The notes below the pieces were generated by a model. The model did no database searches, had not been told where the DNA came from, and worked only from the letters and a program-made list of their open reading frames with translations. A program made the translations under genes and the position numbers. Positions 10,346-22,760 of a DNA stretch of 64,000 bases are shown piece by piece. The stretch's first letter is position 1. Each line of letters begins with the position of its first letter. The stretch is from Saturnia japonica (Eukaryota > Arthropoda > Insecta > Lepidoptera > Saturniidae): assembly GCA_033032175.1 (NCBI GenBank), contig CM065309.1, positions 8,928,001 through 8,992,000 of the forward strand, given 5' to 3'.

Positions 10346-11537
10346 CCTTCCAATTCGGCTAGTATGCTGTAAAACTTTATTATAAATAGTATTAGAAATA
10401 GAAGTATGTATTTTTTTATAGTTACTTTAAATTTTTGTTTTTAACTTGAATATCCTTCGATGGGGCTGGCGTACAAAAGCAGTAAAAGCTCCTTTAACTA
10501 ATGGGAAAAAATTGTTGTATTTTAAGTACAAAAATACTTCAATCAACCTTTAGTACAATGTAGAGATACGAAATTCCTATTAAGTTTACGTACGTCGTAA
10601 AACAAACTACAAGAAACAAGATCAAAAGTTTGCACAAAAGTTACAGAGTGCAAGAAGAAATGTCATTACCGTTAAAGGCGAGCAAGTTTCACTTCTTTTC
10701 TCTTCATTTACAACATGAGCAAACTCTCGAAGAAATTTCCTTAATTAATCCTGAGTTAAACTTATATAAAGACTACTTGATACTTTTTTTATTTTATTTG
10801 AATGTTAATTGGAATTAACTTCTATGAGTTCTAAAGCTTTTAAAATTCTAACTTTAACATGCTGTCCGGAACAAGCAAGATTTTTACTGTTTTATCTAAA
10901 ATAGATCTTAAACTCCTACATAGGTATATGTAGGTGTTTGTGAATACAAATTCATTAGCGAATTGCACGGCAGGTGAATCGTTCTGCGCAGGTGCTGCGC
11001 CGCCTCGCCACCCTAGCTTCGTCCACGGCTCGTGCTGACACGTAGGCCAGACAACTTCGTGCTTTGGCCGTGAACTCGTGTTTGTTTGTTTTTTTACGCG
11101 CTACGTTATTTCGGACGTTCGGCTAGCACTGAGATATATGTGATTTATGGTAGTTGAAATTTTTGCATTGTATAACTTTGAATTGGTTTCCCAGGAAGGT
11201 CTTGATGAACAGATTGCTTGCGTGATAATGTCCTGCGGGATTCGATGTTGCACACACACCTACACAAGTTCACTCCACACACACATACTTCACAATCTGC
11301 AGTCCAGGTTGACGGGGCAAGGTCAAGTTCACCGTCCGCTCCTGAGGACGTGAGTCTCTTTTGTTTGTTATTAGAATAATTACTGTGTATCGCAGCAATA
11401 GCTTGGAGAGGGATTGATTCGTGATTGATTGAATGAAGGGCCTAGCACATATTACGCGAACCTTCTTGAACAGTAGGTATATGTATTAATATATAGTAAA
11501 AATATTTTTATAATATTTATTTTACCAAGAGTTGAAA
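10346..11537. other. no recognised feature
   Basis: AT-rich, apart from a GC-richer patch at 10970-11060 and 11230-11345 containing CACACA runs. No domain was recognised in the short open frames. Confidence 0.5.
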
Positions 11538-13639
11538 TCAGTTTTTTAATATTATAAATGCGAAAGAAACTCTTGTCTGTCTGTTACGTTTTCAGGCTTA
11601 AACCCCTGAATCAATTTTGCTGAATTTTGATATAGACATAGATTGGAAATTGGGAAAGGACATAGTCTACATTTTGTCGCAAAAATAAAACTTTAAGGGA
11701 TGAAAGTTCGTATGAAGAACCCATCAAACCAATTTTGATGAATTTTGGTATAGAGATATATTACACTTTAGAGAAGGACATAGAGTACCTTATGGCACGA
11801 AAATAAAGCTTGCAGGGCTAAGGGAAATAAGGGACGAAATTCTGATTGACTTTAAATGACGCATTTAATCGAGAATTGGAACGTGAACGTGAATGTGATC
11901 GACAAGAATTAGACCAATCAGTTCAAAATGTACCCTTGTTGAACGCCCAACAGAAGGAAGTCTATGATACACTAATGAATGCAATTGATAATGGAAATTG
12001 TGGCTTATTTTTCCTTGATGCACCTGGTGGATTGGGAAGACATTCCTCATGTCCACTTTTGGCCACTGTTCGTGAGAGATCTGACATTGCGGTAGCAGTT
12101 CCTTTTTCTGGAATAGCGGCCACATTGTTAGAAGGTTGCCGCACGGTTCATTCAGCGTTAAAATTACCATTAAACCTTCAAACTGCTAAACAATGCCAAA
12201 GTTTTAGTAGCTTCTAAAATCATCATCTGGGACGAATGCACAATGGCGCACAAACGCGCATTAGAACTATTTGAATGAGCATTGAAAGATGTGCGCAATG
12301 AATCGAGATGTTTCGAAGGCGCAATAATTTGACTGTCTGGCGATTGGCGCCAATCACTGCCAGTTATTTCAATTTCGACTACTGCCGAAGAAATAAACGC
12401 TTGCCTCAAATCATCAAATCTGTGGCGCTATGTGAAGAAACTTCAGCTGGCAACAAATATGACAGTTGCATTGCTGTTGCAGATGATTTATTTAACCAAT
12501 TGCTTACTATCGGTAATGGCCGTGTCCTTTTCGACGAATCAAGCGCATTGATTTCATTTCATGCAGATTTTTGCAATTTCGTCTCATCGAAAGAGGAGCT
12601 CATCAAAAAAGTATTCCTGAACATCATTGTTAACCACAAAAATAAGAAATGGTTGAATGAACGAACCATTTAAGTATTTAAGTGGCTAAGAACAAAGATG
12701 TGGAAGACTTAAACTTAGTCATTCAGAATCAAATCGTTAGTACTCTGCATTCATTCAAATCTGACTGTGTAACAAAAGAAGACAAAGCCACCAACTATCC
12801 AACTGAATTTTTAAACTCCTTGGACGTGCCTGGCTTATCACTGCCCAATTTACAACTGCAGGTTGGCTTGGTAGTCATCATGCCTCGTAGTCTAAACCAA
12901 CTAAAACTATGTAATGGAACGCGTTTGGTGATAACAAAATAATGATTAATGCGATTCACGCGACGATACTCAAAGGAAAATTCAAAGATGAGGAAGTTCT
13001 CATGCCGAGGATTCTGATGATCCCAACCGATATGCCCTTTGAGTTTAAACGAATTCAATTTTCGATTAATTTTGCATTCGCCATGACGATTATCAAATCA
13101 CAAGGCCAATCATTGAGTGTTTGTGGTCTGAAAGTAGAAAACGCATGCTTTTCTCATGGTCAATTGTACGTGGCATGTTCACTTTTCTGCAAACCATCCG
13201 GTTTATTAATTCTTGCGTCTGATAACAAAACGAAAAATGAAGTTTAAGACATGGTGCTTTGCTGAAGAGAATGAACCCGAGTGTAACCGATGCAGCAAAA
13301 CATATAACTTCAAAAAAGCAAATGTCTCGCTTACACGCCATTGAAATACTTGATTTTTGTACTTTTATTGAATTTTTATTTTCTTTATATATATTATTCT
13401 AATAAATATTTGATTGATGAAGGCGCTACTTTGTGGAAATCTGTCGTAACTAATTTATCCGAATTTTTTTTAGCTACTTTCGCCTGCAATAGAACAACAG
13501 CAGGTTTCGTCATATTACAGCATAAAAAGTATAATTAGTAAGACAATGATAATAATATGATAGAAAATCCTAAATTAAGTTTAACTAAAGGTTAAGGTCT
13601 TTGTCTATTAGGCGGTACGAAGTTCGGCGGATCAGCTAA
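11538..13639 (+). mobile_element. Helitron deletion derivative carrying a PIF1-type helicase remnant
   Basis: The left end is A|TCAGTTTTTTAATATTATAA (11538), a variant of the family-1 Helitron head. The right end is GGCGGATCAGCTAA|T (CTAA at 13636-13639), a CTRR end shared with family 1. Between them lies a broken helicase of the kind fused to Rep in autonomous Helitrons. There is no trace of the Rep (HUH) nuclease or the upstream zinc-finger part, so about two thirds of an autonomous element is missing. Length 2.1 kb. The same head and tail on short copies (6974-7276, 24659-24917) suggest that this is the autonomous lineage that mobilised them. Confidence 0.7.
11846..13250 (+). pseudogene. 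PIF1-like Helitron helicase, degenerate
   Basis: The frame opens as LNDAFNRELEREREC. The Walker A region reads FFLDAPGGLGRHSS in place of the family's GGTGKT, so the nucleotide-binding Lys-Thr pair is lost. After a frameshift near 12190, IIIWDECTMAHKRALE gives the Walker B motif (DE), then LSGDWRQSLPVI (motif III region) and NACLKSSNLWRYVKK. Further shifts lead to QLLTIGNGRV, FCNFVSSKEELI, NYPTEFLNSLDVPG, CNGTRLVI and the C-terminal MTIIKSQGQSLSVCGL and LYVACS. There are at least three frameshifts and several stops (for example TGA at about 12277). No initiator Met belongs to a real N-terminus here, because the upstream domains are gone. Family identity is very clear; activity is excluded. 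Confidence 0.85.
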
Positions 13640-15279
13640 TAAGACAAGAGAGACTTCAACTACCTCATAATTTAATACTACATATTATGTAACCATAAAA
13701 GCATAAATGGTTCCTGTCTATGAATAATGAATCCTTGTATAAATGATTCTTTGCACCAAATACATTTACTTATGTACCTAACATTTAATAAGTACTCAAA
13801 AACAGCGGAAAAAAGAAATTATTCCATCCATTCCTTTCATTCATTTCCATTCTCTAAATCCATATAAAACAAAATCTTTATAAATTACATGACTATAAAA
13901 AGTTTTGGAGGACTATTAGATTTTTGTATCCGTTTTCAGTTGCACATAGATTTCCAATTAAATCGAACGGAAACCCAAACTGAAAGTCCGAGGGGTATAA
14001 AAGTTTGACGTGTAAACAAGACTACTACGATTTGAAACGAGCAAACGTTTTTTATTCAAGACGAAATACATAAGTTTCAAATTGGATCAGTTTTGTGTAG
14101 AGTCAGAACTCATTTAAAATACGCTGAACGGGTTAATTAAGTGAGTCAGCCGTGTGTGAAATTGTAAACTTATCCGAAAATAACTTCCTAGGAAACTACC
14201 ATTTTGATATAATATTCCATATTATAATTTAAAAACCGCCCTAAGGTCATGAGTCTATCTACTCATATGCAGTTGATAGATATTTTTCTTGTTTAAGGGT
14301 GTACGGGGCCCTTACACATATCTTCTTAAGACTTGAAATAGGTATTCAAATCGACCTCATCGCAGGCGCTTTGCGCTATGTGACGAACCATACGTGCTAG
14401 GCTTCGGAGTCACAGTTTTACGGTAACCTCCATTTCGGCACGAACTAAAAAGTTCTAGTATGTCTAGTATGACCTTCTCCCGGCTAATGTATTGCTCTCC
14501 TTACGAGATCGGATCGTTTAAGCGCAACGTGAAGAAATATTTTTGCAGGCTGGCAAAACAGTGGCGACCGCCGATGTATTTAGATCTCTTGGTGGTTGCC
14601 GCTGTTTGGATTGTGCTGTGCTTATCATCAGGAACAGCACTGTCAATGTGGCGAAATATTATTTTTAAAAATGTGGTACTTACCAATTTAAAAAAAAAAC
14701 TAATAAATGTCAATTGCATGGATAGAAATATAATATCGAATAATTGATTATTAGCTTTGGGTGCAACTAAAAGTACAATATTAATTATCACACTATCCAC
14801 ACCACATTACCACTTTATCGGCCAGACCTACTTTGCCGCTTTTGACTTAAATGTAATTAACGTAACAATCACAGAGCTGATTAAGTGTCAAAAACAAAAC
14901 GGTCTCCAAAGCTCTTTAGAAAGAAAGTGGACAACGAATTGTTGAAAAGTGAATGAATTCCATTAGCGGAAGTGGAATTAAAGCCAGACCCGGTTGTTTG
15001 ATAATTTAACTGCGACTGTAATATTCTGACCAACTCTTTCGTGGTCTCATTAAACGAACGTTTTCATATTTTAAATATATTTTTACTTGTCAATTAAAAA
15101 TAATGTTTTGTAACCGAGAAACTAGATACATAGTTTTACTTACATTATTTTGTTACCAAACTGCCATGTTCTACTTCACCTTATTATAGATTTTTTTTTG
15201 TGGGCTTTTACATTTGTTGTATCCAGCCCCATCTGAGCATACCCAAGCTCAACACAAGAAAATAAAATTATAGTAACAA
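13640..15279. other. mostly unrecognised; weak LINE-like end at 14490-14560
   Basis: AT-rich. One stretch at 14490-14560 reads YCSPYEIGSFKRNVKKYF on the plus strand, which resembles the last residues of some CR1/Jockey reverse transcriptases (SFKRxVxxYL), but with no upstream domain it stays uncertain. Nothing else was recognised. Confidence 0.35.
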
Positions 15280-15390
15280 CTAGCGGTGTGCCCGCGGCTC
15301 CGCTAGTAATTATTTTCATCCCGTTATTTTATTTCTACTCATATTATTGACAATTAATATAGTCTATCAATTGAGAAATAACATATAATA
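15280..15390 (-). mobile_element. Helitron, family 3, 3' part, cut by a mariner
   Basis: CTAGCGGTGTGCCCGCGGCT at 15280 is the family-3 3' end (minus strand). The homology with 5183-5300 runs up to 15390, where a mariner inverted repeat begins after TA. The remainder of the Helitron is not found beyond the mariner because a LINE lies there. Confidence 0.6.
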
Positions 15391-16400
15391 GGTCAGGGAA
15401 AAAGTTTCTTCGCTTTTTTATATGAAAACTCAAGACATTTTAAGTTTATTTACATTTATTTACAGTATATATGTGCCATTTTGTTCGATGACTTTCTGCC
15501 ATTTTGTAGGTAGAGACATGATCCCGTTGCTGAAGAAACTTTGGAAATTCTAATCAAATAAACCCGACAAATAGTTTTTGCAGTCCTCTTTTGATGTTAA
15601 CTTTACAGAACTTAAAGAATTCAGACACCTAAACAGGTGAAAATCTGAAGGTCAGGGCTATATGGTGGATGCACTAACACCTGCCAGCCAAACTCTCTAA
15701 ATTTTGCTGAGTGGCTAAAGATGTGTGTGGTCTAGCGCTATCGTGATAAAAGACCACACCCTTCCTGTTAATCATTTCCGGCTGCTTTCTCTCAACTACT
15801 TCCTTTAATCTCATCAGCTGTTGGCAATAGAGATCCGAATCGATGATTTTGCCGGGCGGTAAAAGCTCATAATGAATAATGCCCTTCCAGTACCACCATA
15901 CACACAGCATCAACTTATTTCTACTTAGCGCAGGTTCAGCCACAGTCTATGAAGCCTGGCCGACATTAGACCACGACCTTTTTCGCACGCTCTTGTCGTA
16001 CGTGATCCACTTTTCATCGCCAGTTATCAATATCTTCAAAAACGGCTCTATTTCATTACGTCTCAATAATGACTCGCAAATGAGTTCACGGTTCATTAGG
16101 TTTCTTTCAGTGAGCTCGTGTGGCACCCAAATATCGAGCTTTTTGGTATATATTCAAATGTGTTAAAACTGTTTTGTGGTCAATTTCCAGTTCTTCAGCT
16201 ACATCGTAATTACTAATAAGCCGATCTTTCTCCACTTTTTCAAAAATGGTGTCCATTTTATTCGTAACAGTGCGACCAGAGTGAGGTACATCTTTAACAT
16301 CAAAATTTCCGGACTGAAAACGTTTGAACCAACTGTGTGCTACTCTTACTGACACTAAATTAGGTTTATAACATTACAATTTTTTTACTTCTAATATTAG
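15391..16400 (-). pseudogene. mariner element with broken transposase (copy b)
   Basis: The left terminus TA|GGTCAGGGAAAAAGTTTCTT is a mariner inverted repeat. On the minus strand the coding region reads SVRVAHSWFKRFQSGNFDVK, then DVAEELEIDHKTVLTHLN (HTH), a small deletion near 16150, GDEKW with the first catalytic Asp, LSRNKLMLCVWWYWKGIIHY, LLPPGKIIDSDLYCQQLMRL, and VVFYHDSARPHTS with the second Asp. The third Asp region is lost after a stop near 15674, and weak C-terminal similarity continues to about 15455. Several frameshifts and stops are present. The 5' terminus is missing next to the LINE copy at 16.4 kb. This type (DD34D) is the same as copy a. Confidence 0.85.
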
Positions 16401-16407
16401 AAGCGTT

Positions 16408-16525
16408 AATGACTGTATTATCAGCGTATAGACCTACTTCGACCTCGGAGGGTTGGGGTAGCTCACTGACGTACAGGTTGAAAGGGCAAGACGCCAGAAT
16501 AGAGCCTATGGGACAGACTTCGTCT
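16408..16525 (-). pseudogene. inverted 5' part of Jockey LINE copy B
   Basis: On the minus strand this stretch matches 53490-53600 of the full LINE: GSILAxCPFNLYVSELPxPS, then VEVGLYADNTVI. The catalytic box is YADN, so the second catalytic Asp is replaced. The segment ends where the forward-oriented remainder of the same copy begins, and the two pieces adjoin in the parent element. This arrangement is a 5' inversion. Confidence 0.75.
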
Positions 16526-17480
16526 CAGGCACACCGTCCAACGTGCCGTTACTATTCTAGGTGGTATCGTAAATGGCGCATAGCCATCAACCTTTCCAAG
16601 AGCGCCGTAATTATCTTCGACCCTAGCAAAAAAGAGATCCCAGAGAGTATCAAACCTCTCAAACTCTTTAAAGGCAAGATCACCTGGGTCACCGAGATTA
16701 AATATCTCGGTCTGACCCTCGATAAGAAGCTCACCTTCGATTCTCATGTCCGTAGCGTTAGGAATAGAGCCGCAATGGTCATAGGTCGACTACAGCCCCT
16801 GACTGTAAACAAAATGTCCCTGAGACACAAGCTTACTCTATACAAAACGTGTCCCCCCCCCCCATAATGACATATAGTTGCGCTGCATTCCCACATATGT
16901 CAAAATCCAATTTCCATACATTACAAGTCCTCAAAATGCGATTCATACGTAAAATCAACATAGCCCCTTGGTACGTTCGACAGCAAGACCTTCATAGAGA
17001 TATGGAACTTCTCTCGGTCGAATCGTACTTCAAATACCTCTTGAGATCATATTTCGACGCCGCGTCGAATCACACGAATCCGTTGATCAAAGCCGCCGCG
17101 ACTTACACCCCAAAACAGAACCTCCCCGCGAACAACGCCGGCCGCGTTATGTCTTTACTGATCCCGTTGATAAGATCGAGGAAATAAACAAATACTACTT
17201 CACCGTTTCTCCAAACAGAGCGTACTCGCGCCCGTGCTCGCGAAACTACCGTTCCCTCCGCAGGGGATGGGCGGCTAACTTCGGTCCCGCACATCCACCG
17301 CCGCGACCTCCCTGTCTCGCAGCAATATCCCAAGCTGAGGTCCGGCCACTTTGGCACCCTTGCGCGCTTGTTGCCCACTTTTGAGTGCCTTAAGCGGCAA
17401 AATAGCGGCCCGGTAAAGCTGTAAAAGCCATCAACGGCTTTGTTTTTGGATAGGGCCCCTCGGGCTAACAATAAGAACAG
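16526..17480 (+). pseudogene. Jockey LINE copy B, RT C-terminus and 3' UTR
   Basis: From QRAVTILGGW onward (with a small shift) it matches the full LINE: NLSKSAVIIFDPSKKEIP, IKYLGLTLDKKLTFDSHV, MSLRHKLTLYKTC, MTYSCAAFPHM, APWYVRQQDLHRDMELLS and SYFDAASNHTNPLIKAAA. A run of 11 C at 16853-16863 replaces coding sequence. The 3' UTR has lost the middle section with the hairpin but keeps GGTAAAGCTGTAAAAGCC (near 17412) and TTTTTGGATAGGGCCCCT, the family 3' end. Broken by shifts and a truncated front. Confidence 0.85.
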
Positions 17481-18214
17481 ATCGAAAAAAATGATATATA
17501 CTCACTATAATCCGCTATATAATATAATCCCACTATAATAATAATATAATATAATCCAGTTGAAATAACCTGTGTTACCCTGTGGGGTTACAATCCATTA
17601 CATAACTTTTGTTAAGAATGACACGAACTGGCTTTTCAGCATTGTTATAAAAATTCTTTAGATGAAGCCAACGTATAACAAAGAAAAGATGAACATACAT
17701 TGCTATGCCAGATTCCACTGAAAATATTATGAATTCAACTTTTTAAATTAATAGAATTGAAAAATAAATAGTACAATAAATGTAATAAGTAAATGCTTTG
17801 GATTTTTCTTTTTCTTGACGAGCTAGTTATTTCTATTTTTTTATCATTTTAATCAAATTGATATTACAAAAGCAGAACTCGAACTAGTACAAAAGAAATA
17901 CTAAATATTATAAACTTAATGCGTTATGAACAATTTTCAAAACTACATTAATGTATTCGAAATTATTTAATGTAGAAGTAGTGGAGAGTGTTATGATATT
18001 TAGTAGGTATGTAGGAGATTTATAGAATCAAAAGAGAATATGGAATGAAAGAAAAATAAAATCTAATATAAATATATTTTCAGGACATTAACAAATTTTC
18101 GTGATATTAATTTTCCTAAAGTTCGTTCAATAAGATTTTAAAACAATGAAAAAAATGTTACCTTCATTAATAATTTTATAAAACCTTACAGTCCATTATT
18201 GTAAATCTCATATT
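17481..18214. other. no recognised feature
   Basis: Very AT-rich spacer; ATAATATAATATAATCC near 17540 is simple sequence. Nothing coding. Confidence 0.5.
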
Positions 18215-18430
18215 AACACCTCACGAGACAGTGTTTGATTTAAAGGATTTAAACCAAGATCTAACGCGTTAGCTGCTACGTCAGGTATCAATCAGTACAA
18301 TCAACGCAATGTAGGTTGAGGTCAGGAACCGCTGCCCTGGCCGCGTCTACCTGGGTGGTCGGCTTAGTGATGCGTCGGCCTGGATATTCAGCGTTGAGCA
18401 GGCTCGACGCAGGAACAATAATTCTCACAA
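18215..18430 (-). repeat. possible tRNA-derived SINE
   Basis: Minus strand: GTAGCAGCTAACGCGTTAGA followed by TCTTGGTTTAAATCC has the order of an A box and B box of RNA polymerase III promoters. The GC-rich stretch at 18320-18420 beside it (GGTCAGGAACCGCTGCCCTG) is typical of a repeat body. No second copy was found in the window. Confidence 0.3.
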
Positions 18431-19156
18431 GTAAGATTGATTTCATAAAAATTGAATTTAAAATGCAATTAATAAATAGCTCGAATTGAGACTTCCGACT
18501 CCTATATTCGTTTGGTACTTTTAAACTTATTATTGTTGGTAATAACTTTACCAAATAAAATACATAAATATTGACGATTATTCTTTGTTCACAATCTTTT
18601 AAAAATATCAGTTTTACTATTCAAAAATCTATCGTATCATGACTATCGTTTTTCTGCCTAGCTTTCAAATACCGATCTCACGATTCAGTTTTTCAAATTA
18701 TATGAATATTTTTAATAGTAGAATCATAGGTTTTAGTAAATAAATAAAACCTACCATTATGAAAACATATTTTTATCTAATTACGTATGTCCTAAAACTA
18801 TCAAACGTAACAGAAATTGGCATGTTGACAGATTATTGTAAACAAATAATGTATTATAATTAAATATCATAAAATTATATGAAACATTCTATATTAAACT
18901 AAAGGGATCGTATTATAAATGATATCTGAACGGACGAATATATTAACCTAAGCGATGTCCTGGAAATTAAACAATAAACAATTACCTAATATACACGAAA
19001 ATAATACAGGAAATACAAGGTAAATAGGAGTATTAAGATATTAAGATAAATATATGCTGACCACTAGACCTAATATAACAAGAGGTTTGCAATTTAAAAC
19101 CGTCGGAACATTATTTCGAGGTGTATTTAAATATTTTAACATCCTTTATCACAACA
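18431..19156. other. no recognised feature
   Basis: AT-rich spacer, no open frame of interest. Confidence 0.5.
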
Positions 19157-19315
19157 CTAGCTGCACACCACGGTTTCAGCCGTGTTAAATTTATTCGACC
19201 AACTCCGCACCACACCCCGTGTAGCTTATCGTTGTTCTCACTTTTCCTATTTGCCTACAGTATACCAGATTGCTTGACTTTCATGATTACTGTTCCGCTC
19301 CTTAAAGTAGTAGTC
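19157..19315 (-). mobile_element. Helitron-like repeat, family 4
   Basis: The 3' end CTAG lies at 19157-19160 (minus-strand ...GGTGTGCAGCTAG|T). Inside are the family-4 blocks TACAGTATACCAGATTGCTT, TTCATGATTACTGTTCCGCT and CTTATCGTTGTTCTCACTTT in reverse orientation to the copy at 7600. Confidence 0.5.
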
Positions 19316-19555
19316 CAAACAATCTATAGACCCTTGTACGTTTAAGCTTACATCTACATACGCCTTACTACTACAAGGAAAAATAGTGCACGTAATAGTG
19401 TAAAATATAAATACGAACATATTTGTATTTCTTAAGATGCGTTTATTAAATTATACTGAAGGAGAAAGTTTACCGTAAATAAGAATAAACGTCGAAATTG
19501 TATGTTTGATTATACATAAGACTCATGTAAAATCTAAATAATGTTCCTCATACAA
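19316..19555. other. no recognised feature
   Basis: AT-rich spacer. Confidence 0.5.
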
Positions 19556-19751
19556 TCTATCTATGTATATAAAAATCGATGTTTGTAGGTATGTCCCTAT
19601 GGCCTTTAAAACGGCTGGAGCGATTTTGATAAATTTTTCAGACAATCTTCATATTAGACCAGCGGGTGATCCTGTAAAGTTTGGTAGTGATCGGATCAAT
19701 GTTGTCTATGAACTCTAAAACGGCTTAGCAACGCCTGGCCGGGTTTGCTAG
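19556..19751 (+). mobile_element. short Helitron, complete, family 5
   Basis: Starts A|TCTATCTATGTATATAAAA (19556) and ends GGGTTTGCTAG|T (19748-19751). It is 196 bases long with no coding capacity, and includes the common Helitron block AACGGCTGGAGCGATTTTGA. Both ends obey the TC...CTRR, A/T insertion rule. A possible relative is at 55997-56196 (minus). Confidence 0.65.
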
Positions 19752-22196
19752 TAGGCTATAAAATGCAAAAATAATGTTTTCAAATCTGACTGCTAACACT
19801 AGTCCAGTGAATACAGCGTTTAAACAATCAAACAATCTCTTGACACATATAATATTTAAAAAAATTAGTATACCTAGATTGATTGTCAATCAGTTATAAA
19901 ATGTAATTTACTTTTATTAAGTCTATTTATGCTTAATATTTTCTTTATCAATCCTAACCAGATCTTCTTTATTGGCATTCCACTTATAATTTTCTTAACA
20001 ATAGCGTGATACACGCATCACACATGCATTAATGAATGGAAAGCCAAAAAGGACAAAGAAACATAATGAGTCGGTCCTCACTTCTCATACTAGGATACGG
20101 TTGTGGAGTTATTCAGGTGAAACTATGGGGGTGTAATACCCCCTCTGTGCGTCTTAGTCAGGCAGTTCGCGGCAAGCAATGACTTGCGATGTTGTTGTTC
20201 GACTTGCTAATGAGTTCTCGATTTAACTCCGGACCGGCATCTGCAAGTACCATATATTTTCCTTCTCATTACTTACGCACGATGTGTTTTGACATTTTCA
20301 GCTGAAACTTCGCTTAAGTAAATTGCTGTTGGTTTTAAATACTTGATTTATTAAATACACCCATAATTCTCAAGTATTTTACTGAAGTTTTTTGTTTCAT
20401 CAAATTTTGGTCTTATGTGTTCTAATTTATTGTAATCTTCATAAAGTATTAAGCAAGTGAGACGAGTAACAATGTTCTTTTTAAAAGAAAATTCGGTAGA
20501 AAATCCATTGATAAATGAATAAAACTTACAACACGTATCATCTCGTATTCTTCATATCTTAGAGTCCCGTTCTTAAATTACAATCACCTGGCTTCACGTT
20601 CCTTATACTTTAGAATTAAATGCTTTATAGTAGCTTTTTAAAAAGAATGAACAGGCCATTGAAGCATAAAGTGTAACTGTGGTTCATTTTTAAAGTAAAA
20701 ACGTTTTGCAATTATTTTGCACGTATTTTAACATGTTACTTTAGAGTGACATCATATTCATATCACACATGTCATACTTATGTACATACATTTTACATAT
20801 ATGATGTGTGGGTGATGTCAAATACAAGTCATGCGTACTTACTTAAAAGTTATTCGTTCATCCTGATATTAATGAGAATAAGAAGTGTATCTTATTGTTT
20901 TTTGTCTTTATTATTTTACTTTTATTATATAATTATGTCAACAATAACACTTTATTCAAGTGGCCTCCATTTGAACGGATTACGGGATCTAAGTCAACAA
21001 CTGCATTAACTACTGAAATACGGTAGTTGTATAGAAAATACAATGTATTTTATTTTACGATTGCTTCCACTTTACGATATACTAGTTCATAAAGAGCTTA
21101 TATGATACATATAGCTTTGAATCTCGTTCGTTATAAGGTTATATATATTGATATTCAATTAGGTTTTCCTACTGAGATAGAATAGATTTTTTTTTTTAAT
21201 AATGTCATCTCCAATAGCGCGCATATTACACAATTACACATTACTTATTTCATAATTATTTTTATTTATTCATTTATGCAAACATATTACAGGCGCCCAC
21301 TACATTCACAATAATATAAAAAATTGTTAACCTAATCTTGTAACAGCAAAACCTAGTGAAAAATATAAATAATAAAATAATAATCTATGGAGCGATGATG
21401 GCTCATGATAAGATGATAGCACTATAGACTCTTCACCGAAAGGCCCATGCAAATTGTAAATCCTACAATATCAGAATGAGGGAAAGTTTCACCGTCAAAT
21501 CCTAGTATAGTGAGGGCATTTTGCAATATTCGACTTATTCGTTATAATGCTTATGTTGAAAATTTGTCTTCAAGCATATTATATTGGTGTGTCCGGACAC
21601 CTAAACTTGAGATACAGACTGCTTTGTAAGGTAGCCTTAGACTATATCATTGCCCATCATTAGGTTAGTTAGTAGAATGATATAACTCAAATAGATAATA
21701 TGAGCAACACGATAAGCAAAGCCAACCTTACAAAAATCTGCAGTAAATTAGTAAAATAGTATTTATTATACATTTATTCTTTATATATAGGTAAGGTTTT
21801 ATTAATAACATTACGCAAAAAAATATTAATATAAATCATAGGCTTTTTCAATTACCGTTTAATAATTCTAAAAACGAGAAAATTCGGAAGAACATTTATT
21901 ATTATCAGTTGCTTGAAACCGGGCGCAGGCGGTGCTACGTTATGGCACTCTTGTGGTTTCGTTACTACTATCTCCTCGAATCAAGTGATTTACGCTTCTG
22001 AAACTTTTCCTGCCCAGAGACACTAAAAGTGTAATATGAAGATTTGTACGATTCACTTGAAATCTATCAGTTTTATCGTTTTATGTACCTACTTTCAATG
22101 AATAAGAACAAAGATTTTTCATGATAATTATATTATATTTTCATATTATATTATTGTTTAAAGTTCATTGTTTATTTGCGTCTAATATTAAAGTAA
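19752..22196. other. no recognised feature
   Basis: About 2.4 kb without a supported feature. An imperfect palindrome lies at 20748-20822 (GACATCAT ... GGTGATGTC). A perfect 12-base palindrome GTGTCCGGACAC is at 21591-21602. The short open frames show no domain. Confidence 0.5.
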
Positions 22197-22760
22197 CTAT
22201 TTGGCTCAGTGATCCAAAAAGGGTCTTGGCCTCCGAAACGAGAGCACGTTACTTGTCCTGATCCTCCACAGTTTCTTGCCAATTGTCGGTATGAAGCTGA
22301 TGCAGATCCGCCTCTACTATATCACACTAATGCCTGGGCTGACCAATTGGATGTAGACCGGTTAGTCATTCCAAGTACGCTTTTTTGACTGTTCATTTCT
22401 CCCCTATTCTCTGTAGATTGTCGAGCCAACGAAGTCTATGAGAATTTGTTTCGCCGATGATGTTGGGCTCGGCCATCAAACCCTCAATCTCAGCATTCTT
22501 TCGAGTTATCCAAATGCTTCCAGGATTTTTGAAAGCACTTTCCTTTCCGCCACCAGGAGCTGATTTTCTTCTTTTTTGTTAATGTCCAGGCTTCCTAGAC
22601 GTATTTAAGGTCGAGTTTAATGATACTTTAATTTCGTGGTTTTGCTGAGAAGCTTGGAAACCAAGTCTTTATGGGGGGGGGGTACTCTGCATCACAGCCG
22701 CGGCATAAATACGGTCGTAGGTCCTCTCGACAGATCAGAAGTTGTCCAGTCGCGGACAAG
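22197..22760 (-). pseudogene. RTE-like LINE, reverse-transcriptase C-terminal fragment
   Basis: Minus-strand reading gives EAWTLTKKKKENQLLVAERK, KVLSKILEAF, then MAEPNIIGETNSHRLRWLDN with LQRIG, and RKAYLG...NRRPIG-like sequence, ending in LVSEAKTLFGSLSQ. This is the order seen at the end of RTE-like LINE ORFs (YGCEAWTLT, ERKVLRKI, RLRWLGHVxRM, then the terminal domain). Several frameshifts and stops break it. Similarity upstream of about 22640, including the run of ten G at 22673-22682, is weak. The fragment is unrelated to the Jockey copies in this window. Confidence 0.65.

Noticed and set aside
16409..16530. Plus-strand open frame across the LINE inversion
   Set aside because: The first part of that frame is antisense to the RT sequence; the true reading there is on the minus strand.
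21591..21602. Perfect palindrome GTGTCCGGACAC
   Set aside because: Twelve bases, single occurrence, no associated structure; compatible with chance.
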